A stretch of DNA of 64,000 nucleotides. Source: an uncultured Oscillospiraceae bacterium. GTDB lineage: Bacteria > Bacillota > Clostridia > Oscillospirales > Acutalibacteraceae. This document shows positions 17,516 to 26,350 of this stretch, piece after piece. The DNA is taken from assembly GCA_900542575.1 (NCBI GenBank), contig UQOE01000004.1, positions 1 through 64,000 on the forward strand, read 5' to 3'. Within the stretch, counting starts at the first letter, position 1. Every line of letters begins with the position of its first letter. The translations under genes were made by a program, and so were the position numbers. Under the pieces are notes generated by a model, which did not search any database, was not told the DNA's origin, and saw nothing but the letters and a program-made list of their open reading frames with translations.

Positions 17516-17547
17516 GCACAGGAGGAAAAGTCTGTACGTTTTCCCAA

Positions 17548-18782
17548 TCAGGAGAGGCTTTCTACATACCTGGAATGGTCAATAAATACATTAACCGGCT
17601 CATAGGTCTTATTTTTCTCCTGGAAAAAGCCGGCGGAAGCGGAGTGCTCCAGGTATTTGAGCTCCGGCATATTGACCCAGACGCCGCGCTGCGGGGTCAT
17701 GCTCTCTTTGTGATCCACCGATTTGGAGAGGCGGGGTGCACTGGCAAAGACCGTATTGACCATGCCGTCGTTGACGTAGTAGCTGTCATCCCAGCCCCAT
17801 GCGGTCTCGGTTTTATAGTGGCCGAGGATATCGATCAGCGGAGTGAGAACCAGTTTGGTGCTGTAGGATTTCTGCTGGGGACCGCCGTTGTCCGGAACAC
17901 TGGCGACAGCGGATAGGCGAAATAGTATGCATCCGGGTTGGAGGGATGTTCTTTCTGTATCTCTTTGGCGCCCCAGGTCGTCATATCCCACCAGCAGACA
18001 TCACGGCACTTCCAGATATTGCTCTCGCTGATGCAGCGGGCAATATAGTGGATGTTGGTCTCACCTTCCTGCGGCTGCAGGTCCCATTGATCAAACATGG
18101 TATCCAGATAGGCGGAGAGATCGATCCCCTGGCAGGCGAGGCCGATGACGCCGCATAATGTGGAGGCGATATCCATGATCTTTTCGTGGCCGCGGGTCAT
18201 CTGGTCGATCAGGTGGAAGCAGAGATCCGCAAAAGTGGTGCCGTTGTTGATGCCCACAATCGTGGAGACGCTGTTGACCATCTTGCCGTGTCCGCCTTGG
18301 AAGAGGATAGAGCAGTCGTCGGGAGATGCTTTCCGTTCGTCGGCGTCGCCCCATGCCAGAAGGGAGGAGAGAATCTGCAGGGTCTCTGCACCCATGGAAA
18401 GGCCGAACAGGTCGATGGAGTGGCTGTCATCCCATTTCGGATAGAGGCCTGGAAAAGTGCGTCCGAAGCGGCTGTGACCATATTTCTCAGAATGTGCTTT
18501 GCCGTAGTCGACCCTGCCGCCCTTGATGTTGGCGAACAGCTCGCAGGCCTGGTCCCAGTTGGACCTGTAGGGCGCCTGGGTGGACTCGTAGGCCGGGATG
18601 CCTTTTTCCCGCAGAATCTTGGCATAGTCGCGGTAGTAGGAACAGCCCATCATGTGACCGTTCTTTTCTGCCAGTTTGCTGTCCGGCGCGTAGGAGGACA
18701 GGCCGCCCACCAGAATCATCGGGCGTTTTTCAGCCGTTTTGGACGCGGCGACGGCAGCGGTGCTTCCCAGGCTTGTTGACAA
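17548..18782 (-). pseudogene. Decayed copy of the family I.5-like secreted lipase
   Basis: Closely related to the intact lipase just upstream (18892-20196). Two lesions are visible. First, the signal peptide is missing: the reading frame opens only at a TTG (18782) coding for the last residues of the signal region, directly after the neighbour's terminator. Second, a 1-base deletion near 17904 shifts the frame after YYFAYPLS; the C-terminal part continues in another frame as VPDNGGPQQ and onward to the end. The nucleophile motif is GLSMGA, and the Asp (NDGMVN) and His (LEHS) positions are still readable. A sequencing error could explain the second lesion but not the first. Confidence 0.8.
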
Positions 18783-18825
18783 CTGACAAACTTTTGGAGA
18801 AAGTGTCAGGAAATAGACAGGCAGA

Positions 18826-18855
18826 ACCGCCGCCCGGCAAATGCCGGACGGCGGT
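18826..18855 (-). terminator. Terminator-like hairpin after the lipase gene
   Basis: ACCGCCGtCCGGCA pairs with TGCCGGgCGGCGGT; the T-run is weak (TCTATTT), so confidence is moderate. Confidence 0.6.
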
Positions 18856-18891
18856 CCTTCGCATGGCTGTTAAATTATACGAAATTAGATT

Positions 18892-20196
18892 TTATGCGAG
18901 AGCCTGTACGTAGCGAGCCTGGTTGGAGAAGAGGTCGAGAATGTCGACGGTCTTGTTGATAACCAGATAGAAGCCTGCGACGCCGGAGTGCTCAACCTGC
19001 TGAACCTTCGGCATGTTGACCCATGCACCGCGCTCGGGGACAATGCCCTCTTTATAGTCGGTACGCTTGGAGTTGAACGGAGCAAAAGCGAACTGAGTAT
19101 TTACCATACCGTCGTTCTCATAGTAGCTGTCGTCCCAGCCCCATGCAGTGTTGCATTTGTAGTGACCGAGAATGTCGATGAGCGGAGTGAGCAGGAACTT
19201 GTTCGGACCGGCTTTCTGCTGCGGGCCGCCGTTGTCCGGCTGGCTTGCGGAGCAGGCATATGCGAAATAGTATGCGTTCGGGTTGTCCGGGTAAGTCTCG
19301 TTGATGGTCTTGGAGCCCCATGTGCTCATGTCCCACCAGCAGACGTCACGGGATTTCCAGATGTTGCTCTCGTTGATGCAGCGGGTGACATACTCAAGGT
19401 TGGTCTCGCCGGCTTTCGGCTGAAGTCCGTACTGGTCGAACATCGGGTCGATGAGCGAGGAGATGTCGGTGCCCTGTGCGGCAAGGCCGATGACGCCGAG
19501 AAGCGTGGAGGCGATGTCCAGAGTCTTCTCATGGTCGCCGGTCAGGTCGTCAATGAGATTGAAGATGCCGTCGGCGAGGGTAGTACCGTTGTTAGTACCG
19601 GAGATGGTGGAGACGCTGTTGATCATCTTCGCGTTGCCGCCCTTGAAGAGGTCGGAGCAGTCATTCGGGGATGCGGCCTGCTCGTCCTTGTTGCCCCATG
19701 CGAGGAGGGAAGCAAGAATGCGGGTGGTCGGAGCGCCCATGGAGTAGCCAAAGAGGTCTACTGGATGGTCGTTGTCCCACTGGGGATAGAGACCCGGGAA
19801 GGTGCGGCCGTAGCGCTCATGGCCGTATTTCTCGGAATGGGCTTTGCCGTAGTCAACACGGCCGCCCTTGATGTTGGCGTAGAGTTCGCAGGCGCGGTCC
19901 CAGTTGGAACCGAACGGAGACTGCGTGGACTCGTAAGCAGTAATGCCGCGGCCTCTCATTTTTTCAGCGTAGTCATGAGCTGCAATGCCGCCCATGTAGT
20001 GGCCTACGAGATTGCCGAGCTTACTGTCGGGTGAGTAGGAGGAGAGACCGCCGACCAGAATCATTGGCTCAGAGGCTTTCTTCTCCGAAATTGCTGCAGC
20101 GGAAGCGGCGACGCCGCCGAGGCTGAGCAGCATGGCAAGAGCGAGGACAATGGAAAGCAGAGTTCTCGCACTCTTGCGAATGTGTTTTCTATTCAC
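18892..20196 (-). CDS. Secreted lipase, family I.5-like
   Basis: About 434 residues with a signal peptide ending near ASAAA. The body carries signatures of the thermoalkalophilic lipases of Geobacillus and Staphylococcus: GGRVDYGKAHSEKYGHERYG and RTFPGLYP. The nucleophile Ser is in GYSMG (about residue 152), the Asp in ENDGMVN and the His in VEHSG. Secreted lipases of this family split triacylglycerols outside the cell. GTG at 20196 is preferred over GTG at 20205, because AAGGAG overlaps the latter. A truncated paralogue follows and a second intact one is at 26351. Confidence 0.88.
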   Translation of the reverse strand: MNRKHIRKSARTLLSIVLALAMLLSLGGVAASAAAISEKKASEPMILVGGLSSYSPDSKLGNLVGHYMGGIAAHDYAEKMRGRGITAYESTQSPFGSNWDRACELYANIKGGRVDYGKAHSEKYGHERYGRTFPGLYPQWDNDHPVDLFGYSMGAPTTRILASLLAWGNKDEQAASPNDCSDLFKGGNAKMINSVSTISGTNNGTTLADGIFNLIDDLTGDHEKTLDIASTLLGVIGLAAQGTDISSLIDPMFDQYGLQPKAGETNLEYVTRCINESNIWKSRDVCWWDMSTWGSKTINETYPDNPNAYYFAYACSASQPDNGGPQQKAGPNKFLLTPLIDILGHYKCNTAWGWDDSYYENDGMVNTQFAFAPFNSKRTDYKEGIVPERGAWVNMPKVQQVEHSGVAGFYLVINKTVDILDLFSNQARYVQALA

Positions 20197-20288
20197 TTTT
20201 TTCACTCCTTATTCTCCTATGTATCCAGCCAAATGCGACTTCTGTACAAAAGAAAAGGCAAATTTTGCACAGAAATATTGCAACTTCT

Positions 20289-20317
20289 ATTATAAATCTA
20301 TCGATTTTTTCGAACAA
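20289..20317 (-). promoter_or_regulatory. Promoter of the lipase gene; contents of gap 20197-20525
   Basis: Minus-strand TTGTTC, 17 bases, TATAAT. The rest of this 329-base gap is AT-rich. It holds an unassigned GGGCTGAA/TTCAGCCC hairpin (20389-20423) and the trxB terminator. Confidence 0.6.
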
Positions 20318-20465
20318 TTGTGAAAAAGCACAATATTATCAGAAAAAGTTTTATGCATAAATTTCGAAAAAATATTTGACAATAATGGGCTGAACGTCGG
20401 CTTACAGACAAAAATTCAGCCCTGTTTATTTTGATTTGTACACATATAAAGATAAAACAAAAAGA

Positions 20466-20505
20466 TAGAAGACGAGTAGGACATACGTCCAATACAAATC
20501 GTCTT
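20466..20505 (-). terminator. Terminator of trxA-trxB
   Basis: AGAAGACGA and TCGTCTTCT enclose an inner GGAC/GTCC hairpin; the minus-strand flank reads ATCTTTTTGTTTT. Confidence 0.8.
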
Positions 20506-20525
20506 CTGTCTAAAATGAAAATTTT

Positions 20526-21467
20526 TTATTTGGATTCTTCAACATACCTCTGCGCGAACACAGAAGCGACTGCGCCGTCTGCTGCAGCAGTGATAATCTG
20601 GCGGAGCGGCTTGGTCCGGACATCTCCGATGGCAAATACGCCCGGTACGCTGGTGCAGGTGGTCTCATCTGCAACCAGGTATCCGCCGGCATCTTTTTTC
20701 ACGGAGTCCGGAACGATGCCGGTATTCGGAATGCGCCCGATGCTTACGAAAAGCGCTTCGGCCGGGAGATCAGTGAGCTTCCCGTCCAGTTTATTGCGGA
20801 CCTGTACACCGGCGAATGCCCCGTCCTTTGTGAGCGGGCCCTCTACGGTGCTGTTCAGGACCTCTTCAATGTTGTCGGCCGCCTTTACGCCGTCAACGTA
20901 GAGCTTTTCGGCGCGGTAGGTATCCCGGCGGTGAACGACATAGACTTTCTCACAGATGCGGGAGAGGTAAAGCGCGTCCTCCAGCGCTGTGTTGCCGCCG
21001 CCGACCAGTACAACGGTCTTGCCGCGGAAACGCATGCCGTCACAGGCGGCACAATAATGGATGCCCTTGTCCTGAAACGGCTCCATGGAGGGGATGTCCA
21101 GTTTCCGGGCATTGGCGCCGGTGGCTACCATGATGGTGCGCGTCTGAAAGTCGCCGAGATCGGCGGTGTGCACGGTCTTGACCGGACCGTCCACCTCAAT
21201 GCCGGTGACCTCCGTGAGTTCGGAGACTGCGCCGAATTTTTCGGCCTGCTTCTGCATCTGTTCTCCGAGGGTAAATCCGTCTACGCCGTCGGCATAGCCG
21301 GGATAGTTCTCAATGATCTCGGTCAGGGTCATCTGGCCGCCGGCGGAGAGCATCTCCAGAACAATGGTATTCAGACCGGCCCTTGCACTGTAGAGTGCAG
21401 CGGAATAGCCCGCGGGGCCGCCTCCCAGGATGATGGTGTCATAGATGGTGTCTGGCATGGGAATCAC
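20526..21467 (-). CDS. trxB: Thioredoxin reductase
   Basis: A 313-residue NADPH-dependent flavoprotein that reduces thioredoxin. It has the FAD motif GGGPAGYSAALYSARAG (residues 15-31), the redox pair CAACDG near residue 138, the NADPH motif GGGNTALEDALYLS, and the C-terminal FAD motif GVFAIGDVRTKPLRQI. It is immediately downstream of trxA, 6 bases after its stop, and ends in a terminator. Start at the ATG at 21467; MPDTIYD (4 residues later) is a possible alternative. Confidence 0.95.
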   Translation of the reverse strand: MIPMPDTIYDTIILGGGPAGYSAALYSARAGLNTIVLEMLSAGGQMTLTEIIENYPGYADGVDGFTLGEQMQKQAEKFGAVSELTEVTGIEVDGPVKTVHTADLGDFQTRTIMVATGANARKLDIPSMEPFQDKGIHYCAACDGMRFRGKTVVLVGGGNTALEDALYLSRICEKVYVVHRRDTYRAEKLYVDGVKAADNIEEVLNSTVEGPLTKDGAFAGVQVRNKLDGKLTDLPAEALFVSIGRIPNTGIVPDSVKKDAGGYLVADETTCTSVPGVFAIGDVRTKPLRQIITAAADGAVASVFAQRYVEESK

Positions 21468-21473
21468 CTGCCC

Positions 21474-21803
21474 TTAGAGCTCGACATTTTTGCTGATGAA
21501 TTCTTCCAGTGCAGCTTTGCCTGCCGGGGCAACGACGGAGTCGACGACATTGCCGTCCTTGTCGAGCAGGACGAACGTCGGAAGGTACTCGATGTTATAT
21601 TTCTGTGCAAGGCCCGGCTCTTCGTCACTGTCCACTTTGCCTACGACCATACGGTCGCCGTACTCAGCGGCAATCTGCTCATAGACCGGGGCAATCCGTT
21701 TGCAGTGCGGGCACCAGGTGGCCCAGAAGTCGAGAATGACGGGTTTGCCTGCGTTTTGAACTTCGGTCTGGAAATTATCTGCGGAAATAACGGTAACAGC
21801 CAT
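21474..21803 (-). CDS. trxA: Thioredoxin with a CPHC active site
   Basis: 109 residues, typical length. The start at 21803 is preferred because AAAGGAG lies 9 bases before it; the earlier ATG overlaps that site. The active site reads WCPHC instead of the usual WCGPC; CPHC is the DsbA-type dipeptide and gives a more oxidising couple in DsbA. The cis-proline loop EYLPTFV is present. Forms an operon with trxB. A palindromic operator-like site sits in the leader. Confidence 0.93.
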   Translation of the reverse strand: MAVTVISADNFQTEVQNAGKPVILDFWATWCPHCKRIAPVYEQIAAEYGDRMVVGKVDSDEEPGLAQKYNIEYLPTFVLLDKDGNVVDSVVAPAGKAALEEFISKNVEL

Positions 21804-21835
21804 AAGAGAGGCTCCTTTCATAGATCAATTATATG

Positions 21836-21853
21836 GGTTAGTTTTAACTAACC
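21836..21853 (-). promoter_or_regulatory. 18-bp perfect palindrome in the trxA leader
   Basis: GGTTAGTTTTAACTAACC has 8-bp arms that are exact complements around a TT centre. It lies between the trxA promoter and RBS, as expected of a repressor site. The binding regulator is unknown. Confidence 0.6.
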
Positions 21854-21869
21854 TCTTTGCTTATCTTCC

Positions 21870-21897
21870 ATTATATATTAGATTGTGCAAAATTCAA
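21870..21897 (-). promoter_or_regulatory. Promoter of trxA-trxB
   Basis: Minus-strand TTGAAT, 16 bases, TATAAT; the -35 touches the end of the preceding PqqD-like gene. Confidence 0.65.
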
Positions 21898-22256
21898 TCC
21901 TTTTTTTCGTCAAATATATTGTACACAATTAATTTATTGTTGTGCAGAATGCGAATATATTTAATGAGGCGCTCCAGCGGCTGTTCCATATTGGGATATT
22001 TCTGCCTCAGGCGTTCGTAGATATCCTGAACGGTGCGCTCGCCGTCCATCTGCTTCCAGATGAAGCTGCCGATGTCGTCGAGATCGATATGGCTGACGGA
22101 AGGTCTGTGAAACAGAACCGTCGCAATCTTGTGATACGGTCCGCGCCATTTGATGTGGACCGTAACTTTCCCGTCTTTGCCGACCGTCACCTCATTGGTG
22201 CGGTTGGGGCGGGGGACATAATCCATGAAATTCTCCGGCTTTTTCTTACGGCTCAT
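21894..22256 (-). CDS. PqqD-like protein (RRE-type fold)
   Basis: 120 residues from the ATG at 22256, preceded by AAGGGAG. The segment IGSFIWKQMDGERTVQDIYE is typical of PqqD-type winged-helix domains, which bind leader peptides of ribosomal peptide precursors. The gene overlaps the end of the OPT transporter gene by 11 bases, so they are co-transcribed. No radical SAM enzyme, precursor peptide or other maturation gene is nearby, so the classical role is not supported; a peptide-binding role beside a peptide transporter and dipeptidase is inference. Confidence 0.75.
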   Translation of the reverse strand: MSRKKKPENFMDYVPRPNRTNEVTVGKDGKVTVHIKWRGPYHKIATVLFHRPSVSHIDLDDIGSFIWKQMDGERTVQDIYERLRQKYPNMEQPLERLIKYIRILHNNKLIVYNIFDEKKD

Positions 22257-24153
22257 GCGATTCTCCCTTCTTTTTCTTTCCAAAGCAGACGTACGCCAGG
22301 GAACCCAGCAGGAGCAGGAACATGACGAAGGCACCGCCCTCTCCGATGTGGAAATGGGAAGAGAGGTCCAGCGGAACGCCGGCGGCCGCCAGAACGGCGA
22401 TGAGAATTCCCATCAGGCCCTCGCCTGCGACGAGCCCGGATGTGTAAAGTGTCCCGCGGTCCAGAGCCTCTTTCCGCGCGGCTTCGTCCGGGTACTTCTT
22501 CTTCTCCGCGATCAGGCGGATGATTCCGCCGAACATAATGCCGGCGCTCAGTGAGAAGGGAAGATACATGCCGACCGCGAAGGGCATGACCGGGATGCCG
22601 ATGAGTTCAATGACAATTGCAATGAAGACGCCGGTCAGAATCAGGCCCCAGGGCAGCTGTCCGTTCATAATGCCCTCGACAATCATCTTCATCATGGTGG
22701 CCTGCGGGGCCGGGATCTCTTTGGAGCCGAATCCCCAGACGTCATTCAGAAGCTTCATGACATAGCCGATGGCGCAGGCGGCGGCCAGTACGCCGATCAT
22801 CTCGCCGAACTGCTGCTTTTTCGGCGTGGCGCCGACCAGGAAACCGGTTTTGAGGTCCTGGGAGATGTCGCCGGCCAGGGCGGCGATAATGCAGATGATG
22901 CTGCCGATGACAATGGCACCCTGCATACCCTTTGCACCGGTGGAACCGGTGAGTTTCAGCAGCAGTGTGGTGATGAGCAGTGTGGCGATAGCCATGCCCG
23001 AGACGGGGTTATTGCTGGATCCGATCAGGCCGACCATCCGGGCGGAGACTGCGGCGAAGAAGAATCCGAAGATGACGACGATGAGGGCGCCCAGGAAGCT
23101 GACCGGGAAGATGGGGGTCAGCCAGATGACCAGGACCAGGAGCAGGATGGAGATGAGGATGATGGGCATCGGGATATCCTGCTGAGTCCGCGGCAGCGCT
23201 GCCTGCCGGGAACGGTTCTTTTTGGTCAGGGCGGAAAAACTCTGTCGGAACGTTTTGACGATGAGGGGACTGCTTTTGATGAGGGAGATCACACCGCCCG
23301 CTGCGACGGCCCCCGCGCCAATGTAGCGGATATAGGTGCTCCAGAGCCCGGCGGGGTCCATGGAGGAGATGATTTCTGTCCCGGGGAAGACGACGGCGTT
23401 TCCGCCGAACAGCGAGATCAGGGGCATGAGGACAAACCAGCTCAGCGTGCCGCCGGCCAGCATGGTGGCGCTGATCTTTGGACCGCAGATGTAGCCGACT
23501 CCGGCCAGTGCGGGGAGCACCTGGACGCCGGCGCTGGCGCCGCGGAAATGGGGGAAATCGTGGCCGATCTCACTCGGGAAGAACTGGAAGCCGTCGGAGA
23601 GCAGCTTGTAGAGCGCGGCGATGCCGAGTCCGCTGAACACGATGCCGGCCTTGCCGCCGCCCTCTTCGCCGACTTCGAGCACTTCGGCGCAGGCGGTGCC
23701 CTCGGGGAACGGGAGCGTGCCGTGCTCCTCGACGATCAGTGCCTGCCGGAGCGGAATCATGAAAAAGATGCCGAGCAGGCCGCCGACCAGGCAGACGAGG
23801 AAGATGGTGAGCATGCTGGGAGATGCCATTTTTCCCTCGCGCTCCCAGAGAAACAGCGCCGGCAGCGTGAAGATGGCGCCCGCCGCGAGGGATTCTCCGG
23901 CAGAGCCGATGGTCTGCACCATGTTGTTCTCAAGGATGGAATCTTTACGGAGGATGATGCGGACGATGCCCATGGAGAGTACCGCTGCGGGGATGGATGC
24001 GGAAATCGTCATTCCGACGCGCAGTCCGAGATAGGCGTTGGCGGCACCGAAAACCACCGCAAGCAGGACGCCCAGGATGACTGAGAGCGGCGTGAACTCC
24101 GGAACGACTTTATCTGCCGGGATAAACGGGCGGAAAGATTCTTGCTCGGCCAT
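22246..24153 (-). CDS. OPT-family oligopeptide transporter
   Basis: 635 residues with about 14 membrane helices. The N-terminal LSVILGVLLAVVFGAANAYLGLRVGMTISASIPAAV is typical of bacterial OPT proteins, which import oligopeptides or metal chelates with protons. Other family segments are IGSAGESLAAGAIF and PFPEGTACAEVL. The gene begins 3 bases after the dipeptidase stop, so the three genes pepD-OPT-pqqD form one operon for uptake and breakdown of small peptides. The exact substrate is not deducible. Confidence 0.9.
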   Translation of the reverse strand: MAEQESFRPFIPADKVVPEFTPLSVILGVLLAVVFGAANAYLGLRVGMTISASIPAAVLSMGIVRIILRKDSILENNMVQTIGSAGESLAAGAIFTLPALFLWEREGKMASPSMLTIFLVCLVGGLLGIFFMIPLRQALIVEEHGTLPFPEGTACAEVLEVGEEGGGKAGIVFSGLGIAALYKLLSDGFQFFPSEIGHDFPHFRGASAGVQVLPALAGVGYICGPKISATMLAGGTLSWFVLMPLISLFGGNAVVFPGTEIISSMDPAGLWSTYIRYIGAGAVAAGGVISLIKSSPLIVKTFRQSFSALTKKNRSRQAALPRTQQDIPMPIILISILLLVLVIWLTPIFPVSFLGALIVVIFGFFFAAVSARMVGLIGSSNNPVSGMAIATLLITTLLLKLTGSTGAKGMQGAIVIGSIICIIAALAGDISQDLKTGFLVGATPKKQQFGEMIGVLAAACAIGYVMKLLNDVWGFGSKEIPAPQATMMKMIVEGIMNGQLPWGLILTGVFIAIVIELIGIPVMPFAVGMYLPFSLSAGIMFGGIIRLIAEKKKYPDEAARKEALDRGTLYTSGLVAGEGLMGILIAVLAAAGVPLDLSSHFHIGEGGAFVMFLLLLGSLAYVCFGKKKKGESHEP

Positions 24154-24156
24154 GGC

Positions 24157-25623
24157 TTACCGGTCCTCCTTTGCCAGTCGGGTAAGGACGTCGCAGATCA
24201 GGCGGAAGAATTTCTCATTGCTCGCGAGATCAAAGGCCTCATCCGGGGTGTGGACATTGCGGAGCGTCGGACCGACGGAGATGGCGTCGAGCCCCGGCAG
24301 GTTCTCGGCGAAGAGGCCGCATTCGAGTCCGGCATGGATGCCCTCGATTCGGAGCTCGTCCCCGAAGAGAGACCGATAGCTCTCACAGAAAGTGTCCCGC
24401 AGGACGGAGTTCGGGACATACTCCCATCCCGGATAGACGCCGGCGGTGGAAGTCTCGAACCCGAAGGTGTCAGCGGTGAGCTGCAGTGCTTCCAGCGTGG
24501 CGTCCTGGAGCGAGTCGATGGAACTGCGGGGTGCAAATGTGAATTTGATGTGGTTGGCGCCGACGCGCAGGATGCCGAGGTTCAGCGAGGTGATGACGAA
24601 GTTGTTCTGGGTCGGATCCCGGCGCTGCACGCCGTTGGGGGCCAGCAGGACGGCTCCGATGAGGCGGAGGCTGTCCGCACGGGTCAGAGCGCTGACGACA
24701 CGGCCGTCGATGCGGGTGACCGTAATCTTTAGATCTGGCTCGGAGGAGGCGTACTCCTTCTGAATGGAGTCGATGAGGGCGAGCAGATCGTCTTCCGTGA
24801 GCTCTGCGAGAACCGTCGGCAGCAGAACCGTACAGGAGGCCTCACGCGGAATGGCGTTGTCCTTGGTGCCGCCGCTGAAGTCGACAATGCAGGCGTCGCG
24901 GTGCTGGATCATGTGATTGGCAATGCGGCCGGCGAGCTTGATGGCGTTGACCCGGTCGAGGTCGATATCGGAGCCGGAGTGGCCGCCGAGCAGGCCGCAG
25001 ATCTCAATTTGGAAGAGCGTGCCGGTCTTTTCCTCCCGCACGATATTTGTGTCGAAATAATATTCCATGCCGCCTGCACAGCTGATGCAGGCAACGCCCT
25101 CGTCTTCCGAGTCCAGATTGATCATGCGGCGCGCGGAGAGCCTGGAGAAGTCGAGCTGGGAGGCTCCTACGAAGCCGATTTCCTCCCCGGCGGTGAAGAC
25201 CGCCTCGATGGGGGGATGGGGCTGATCTGCATCGTCAAGGATGGCGAGAATAGCCACTGCTCCGGCGCCGTCATCGGCGCCGAGGGTGGTGCCGTCCGCG
25301 GTGGCCCATCCATCCGGCCCGATTCGGATATCGATTCCGTCTTTGGTAAAGTCATGGGTGCTGCCGGCGACTTTCTCGCAGACCATGTCAATATGCCCCT
25401 GCAGGATGACCGGAGGCTTGTCCTCTCCGCCATGGGTTCCCTTTTCATAGATGATGACGTTGTTGGCGCGGTCGCGAATGCAGGCGAGGCCGCGGGCAGA
25501 GGCGAACTGCACCAGGTAATCCGCGACGGCGGCCTCGTTTCCGGAGCCGCGTGGGATGGCGCTGATCTCCTCGAAAAAGTGCAGGGCCTGTTTCGGCTGG
25601 AAGCCGTTCAGTTTGTACTCCAT
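24157..25623 (-). CDS. pepD: Aminoacyl-histidine dipeptidase (beta-Ala-His dipeptidase)
   Basis: A 488-residue metal dipeptidase of the M20 family (PepD), cytosolic, splitting Xaa-His and similar dipeptides. Metal-binding signatures are LQGHIDMVCEK (His), GADDGAGAVAIL (Asp), TAGEEIGFVGA (catalytic Glu pair) and INLDSEDEG (Asp), with a C-terminal GIHAGLECG. The start at 25623 is chosen because AAGGGG lies upstream and the family begins here; a longer in-frame ATG exists at 25689. First gene of the pepD-OPT-pqqD operon. Confidence 0.93.
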   Translation of the reverse strand: MEYKLNGFQPKQALHFFEEISAIPRGSGNEAAVADYLVQFASARGLACIRDRANNVIIYEKGTHGGEDKPPVILQGHIDMVCEKVAGSTHDFTKDGIDIRIGPDGWATADGTTLGADDGAGAVAILAILDDADQPHPPIEAVFTAGEEIGFVGASQLDFSRLSARRMINLDSEDEGVACISCAGGMEYYFDTNIVREEKTGTLFQIEICGLLGGHSGSDIDLDRVNAIKLAGRIANHMIQHRDACIVDFSGGTKDNAIPREASCTVLLPTVLAELTEDDLLALIDSIQKEYASSEPDLKITVTRIDGRVVSALTRADSLRLIGAVLLAPNGVQRRDPTQNNFVITSLNLGILRVGANHIKFTFAPRSSIDSLQDATLEALQLTADTFGFETSTAGVYPGWEYVPNSVLRDTFCESYRSLFGDELRIEGIHAGLECGLFAENLPGLDAISVGPTLRNVHTPDEAFDLASNEKFFRLICDVLTRLAKEDR

Positions 25624-25766
25624 ATTATGAATCCCCTTTTCCTTAATAATATGTATTTTAAGATACCATACAAACCGGTCAATTTCCATTGCGGCGGCGC
25701 CGGAAATGGTATAAAATCAAGGCATCGCAATGAGGAGCGGGAGGGACCCGCAGAAAGGAGCGCAGA

Positions 25767-26039
25767 ATGGCAGACGATACAATGGTGCTCTATGATGAGG
25801 ACGGCAATGAAATTCGCTTCCAGTTTCTGGACGAGATGAAGGACCACGGAAAACAATACGTTGCCCTTCTTCCGCTGGATGAAAAGCCGGGCGAGCAGGA
25901 AGTGCTGATTCTCGAAGTACGGGACAATCCGGAGACCGGAGAGCAGGACTTTGCCCTGGTGGAAAACAAAAAAAAGAACAGCCAGCTCTATGAGCAGTTT
26001 AAGCGGAACCACCGCGGAGAATATGATTTCCGGGACTGA
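25767..26039 (+). CDS. DUF1292 family protein
   Basis: A 90-residue acidic protein of the DUF1292 (YrzB-like) family found across Bacillota. The pattern DEDGNEIRFQFLDEMKDHGKQYVALLP fits the family. In many relatives this gene sits beside the Holliday-junction resolvase yqgF, but not here. RBS AAAGGAG, own terminator. No function is established. Confidence 0.85.
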   Translation: MADDTMVLYDEDGNEIRFQFLDEMKDHGKQYVALLPLDEKPGEQEVLILEVRDNPETGEQDFALVENKKKNSQLYEQFKRNHRGEYDFRD

Positions 26040-26053
26040 ATGGCTGAAAAAAG

Positions 26054-26098
26054 AAGTGCCGCATTTTCTGAAAAGCAAAATGCGGCACTTTTCATTTT
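26054..26098 (+). terminator. Terminator of the DUF1292 gene
   Basis: A perfect 14-bp stem starting AAGTGCCGCATTTT, then TTCATTTTT. Confidence 0.92.
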
Positions 26099-26235
26099 TG
26101 CCTCAGAAACGGGAAAAATGATAAAAATTTTGAATAATGTTAAATGTTTTTATATATTTTACAGCCATTCTCAAAATAGTTGTTTAAAACTTACAACAAA
26201 ACTACATTTTTTTAGATATTGTCACCAAGTTGTGG

Positions 26236-26264
26236 TCGACAAACCAAATAACAGATGATATAAT
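26236..26264 (+). promoter_or_regulatory. Promoter of the second secreted lipase
   Basis: TCGACA, 17 bases, TATAAT. The 80-base leader carries an ACAGCGCA/TGCGCTGT stem (26278-26326) before the RBS. Confidence 0.6.
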
Positions 26265-26350
26265 TTCGTTTACATAGACAGCGCAGTTGTCCACTGACTT
26301 GGGACGACATTAAGGAGATGCGCTGTGGAGAATAAAGGAGAATGGTGTAA

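Noticed and set aside
20378..20430. Small RNA on the plus strand: TTGACA followed by a GGGCTGAA/TTCAGCCC hairpin
   Set aside because: There is no proper -10 at the right distance and the T-run is weak, so a transcription unit is not supported.
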